Shown piece after piece: positions 5,110 to 5,163 of a stretch of 5,163 bases of DNA (its first letter is position 1; every line of letters starts with the position of its first letter). The notes beneath the pieces were generated by a model that searched no databases, was not told the DNA's origin, and saw nothing but the letters and a program-made list of their open reading frames with translations. The position numbers and the translations under genes are program-made. Source of the stretch: Leptolyngbya sp. SIO4C1 (GTDB lineage: Bacteria > Cyanobacteriota > Cyanobacteriia > Phormidesmidales > Phormidesmidaceae); contig JAAHIA010000357.1 of the NCBI GenBank assembly GCA_010671975.1, positions 1 through 5,163 on the forward strand, read 5' to 3'.

Positions 5110-5163
5110 TGCTACCATCGTGATGCGTGAACAGATACTGAAAGGGCACTGCGAAAAGTAACC

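Larger units (their letters stand above)
4879..5163. other. Non-coding right end with several stem-forming sequences
   Basis: No convincing gene. The minus frame entering at 5163 is open and ends with TAA at 5106-5104, but the other two minus frames are open for nearly as long, so this 59-base stretch does not identify a gene. The rest holds the inverted repeat, small hairpins and attC-like elements listed separately. No clear promoter for the exporter gene was found. Confidence 0.5.

Overview
This window most likely comes from a cyanobacterium. Two intact GCGATCGC (HIP1-type) palindromes lie inside genes (1280-1287 and 3249-3256), a heptanucleotide short-tandem-repeat tract fills the main intergenic gap, and the proteins have a cyanobacterial flavour. 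The species cannot be told from the sequence; a filamentous Leptolyngbya-like organism is only a guess. The theme is iron: three Fur-box-like palindromes (607-625, 990-1008, 3963-3981) sit in front of the transcription units.

Layout, left to right. At 1-583 (minus strand, running off the left edge) is a secreted protein gene whose signal peptide is interrupted by an in-frame TGA. A Fur box and a divergent promoter region follow. To their right lies only the C-terminal piece of a NicO-type nickel/cobalt transporter (about 687-938). Next comes the core of the window, a Fur-controlled pair: an FAD/NAD(P)-binding oxidoreductase with a Cys-rich tail (1037-2161) and a short, divergent FeoB-like ferrous iron permease with an N-terminal G domain (2256-3899). 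After it lies a second, diverged copy of the divergent Fur promoter region (3937-4041). It leads into a 34-codon ORF with a good ribosome binding site (4098-4202). A visibly AT-richer LysE/RhtB-family exporter gene lies on the minus strand (4246-4878). The right end (4879-5163) has no convincing gene but holds a long inverted repeat, a perfect small hairpin and a degenerate attC-like arrangement.

How the genes may work together (inference): under iron limitation Fur would leave the palindromes and release the oxidoreductase and FeoB-like permease. The reductase could supply electrons for ferric reduction, or for cysteines at the FeoB pore, which carries an unusual CSSC motif. The broken secreted-protein gene, the truncated NicO gene and the orphan promoter copy show that the locus has been rearranged around this pair. 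The LysE-type gene appears unrelated to iron and may be a later arrival.
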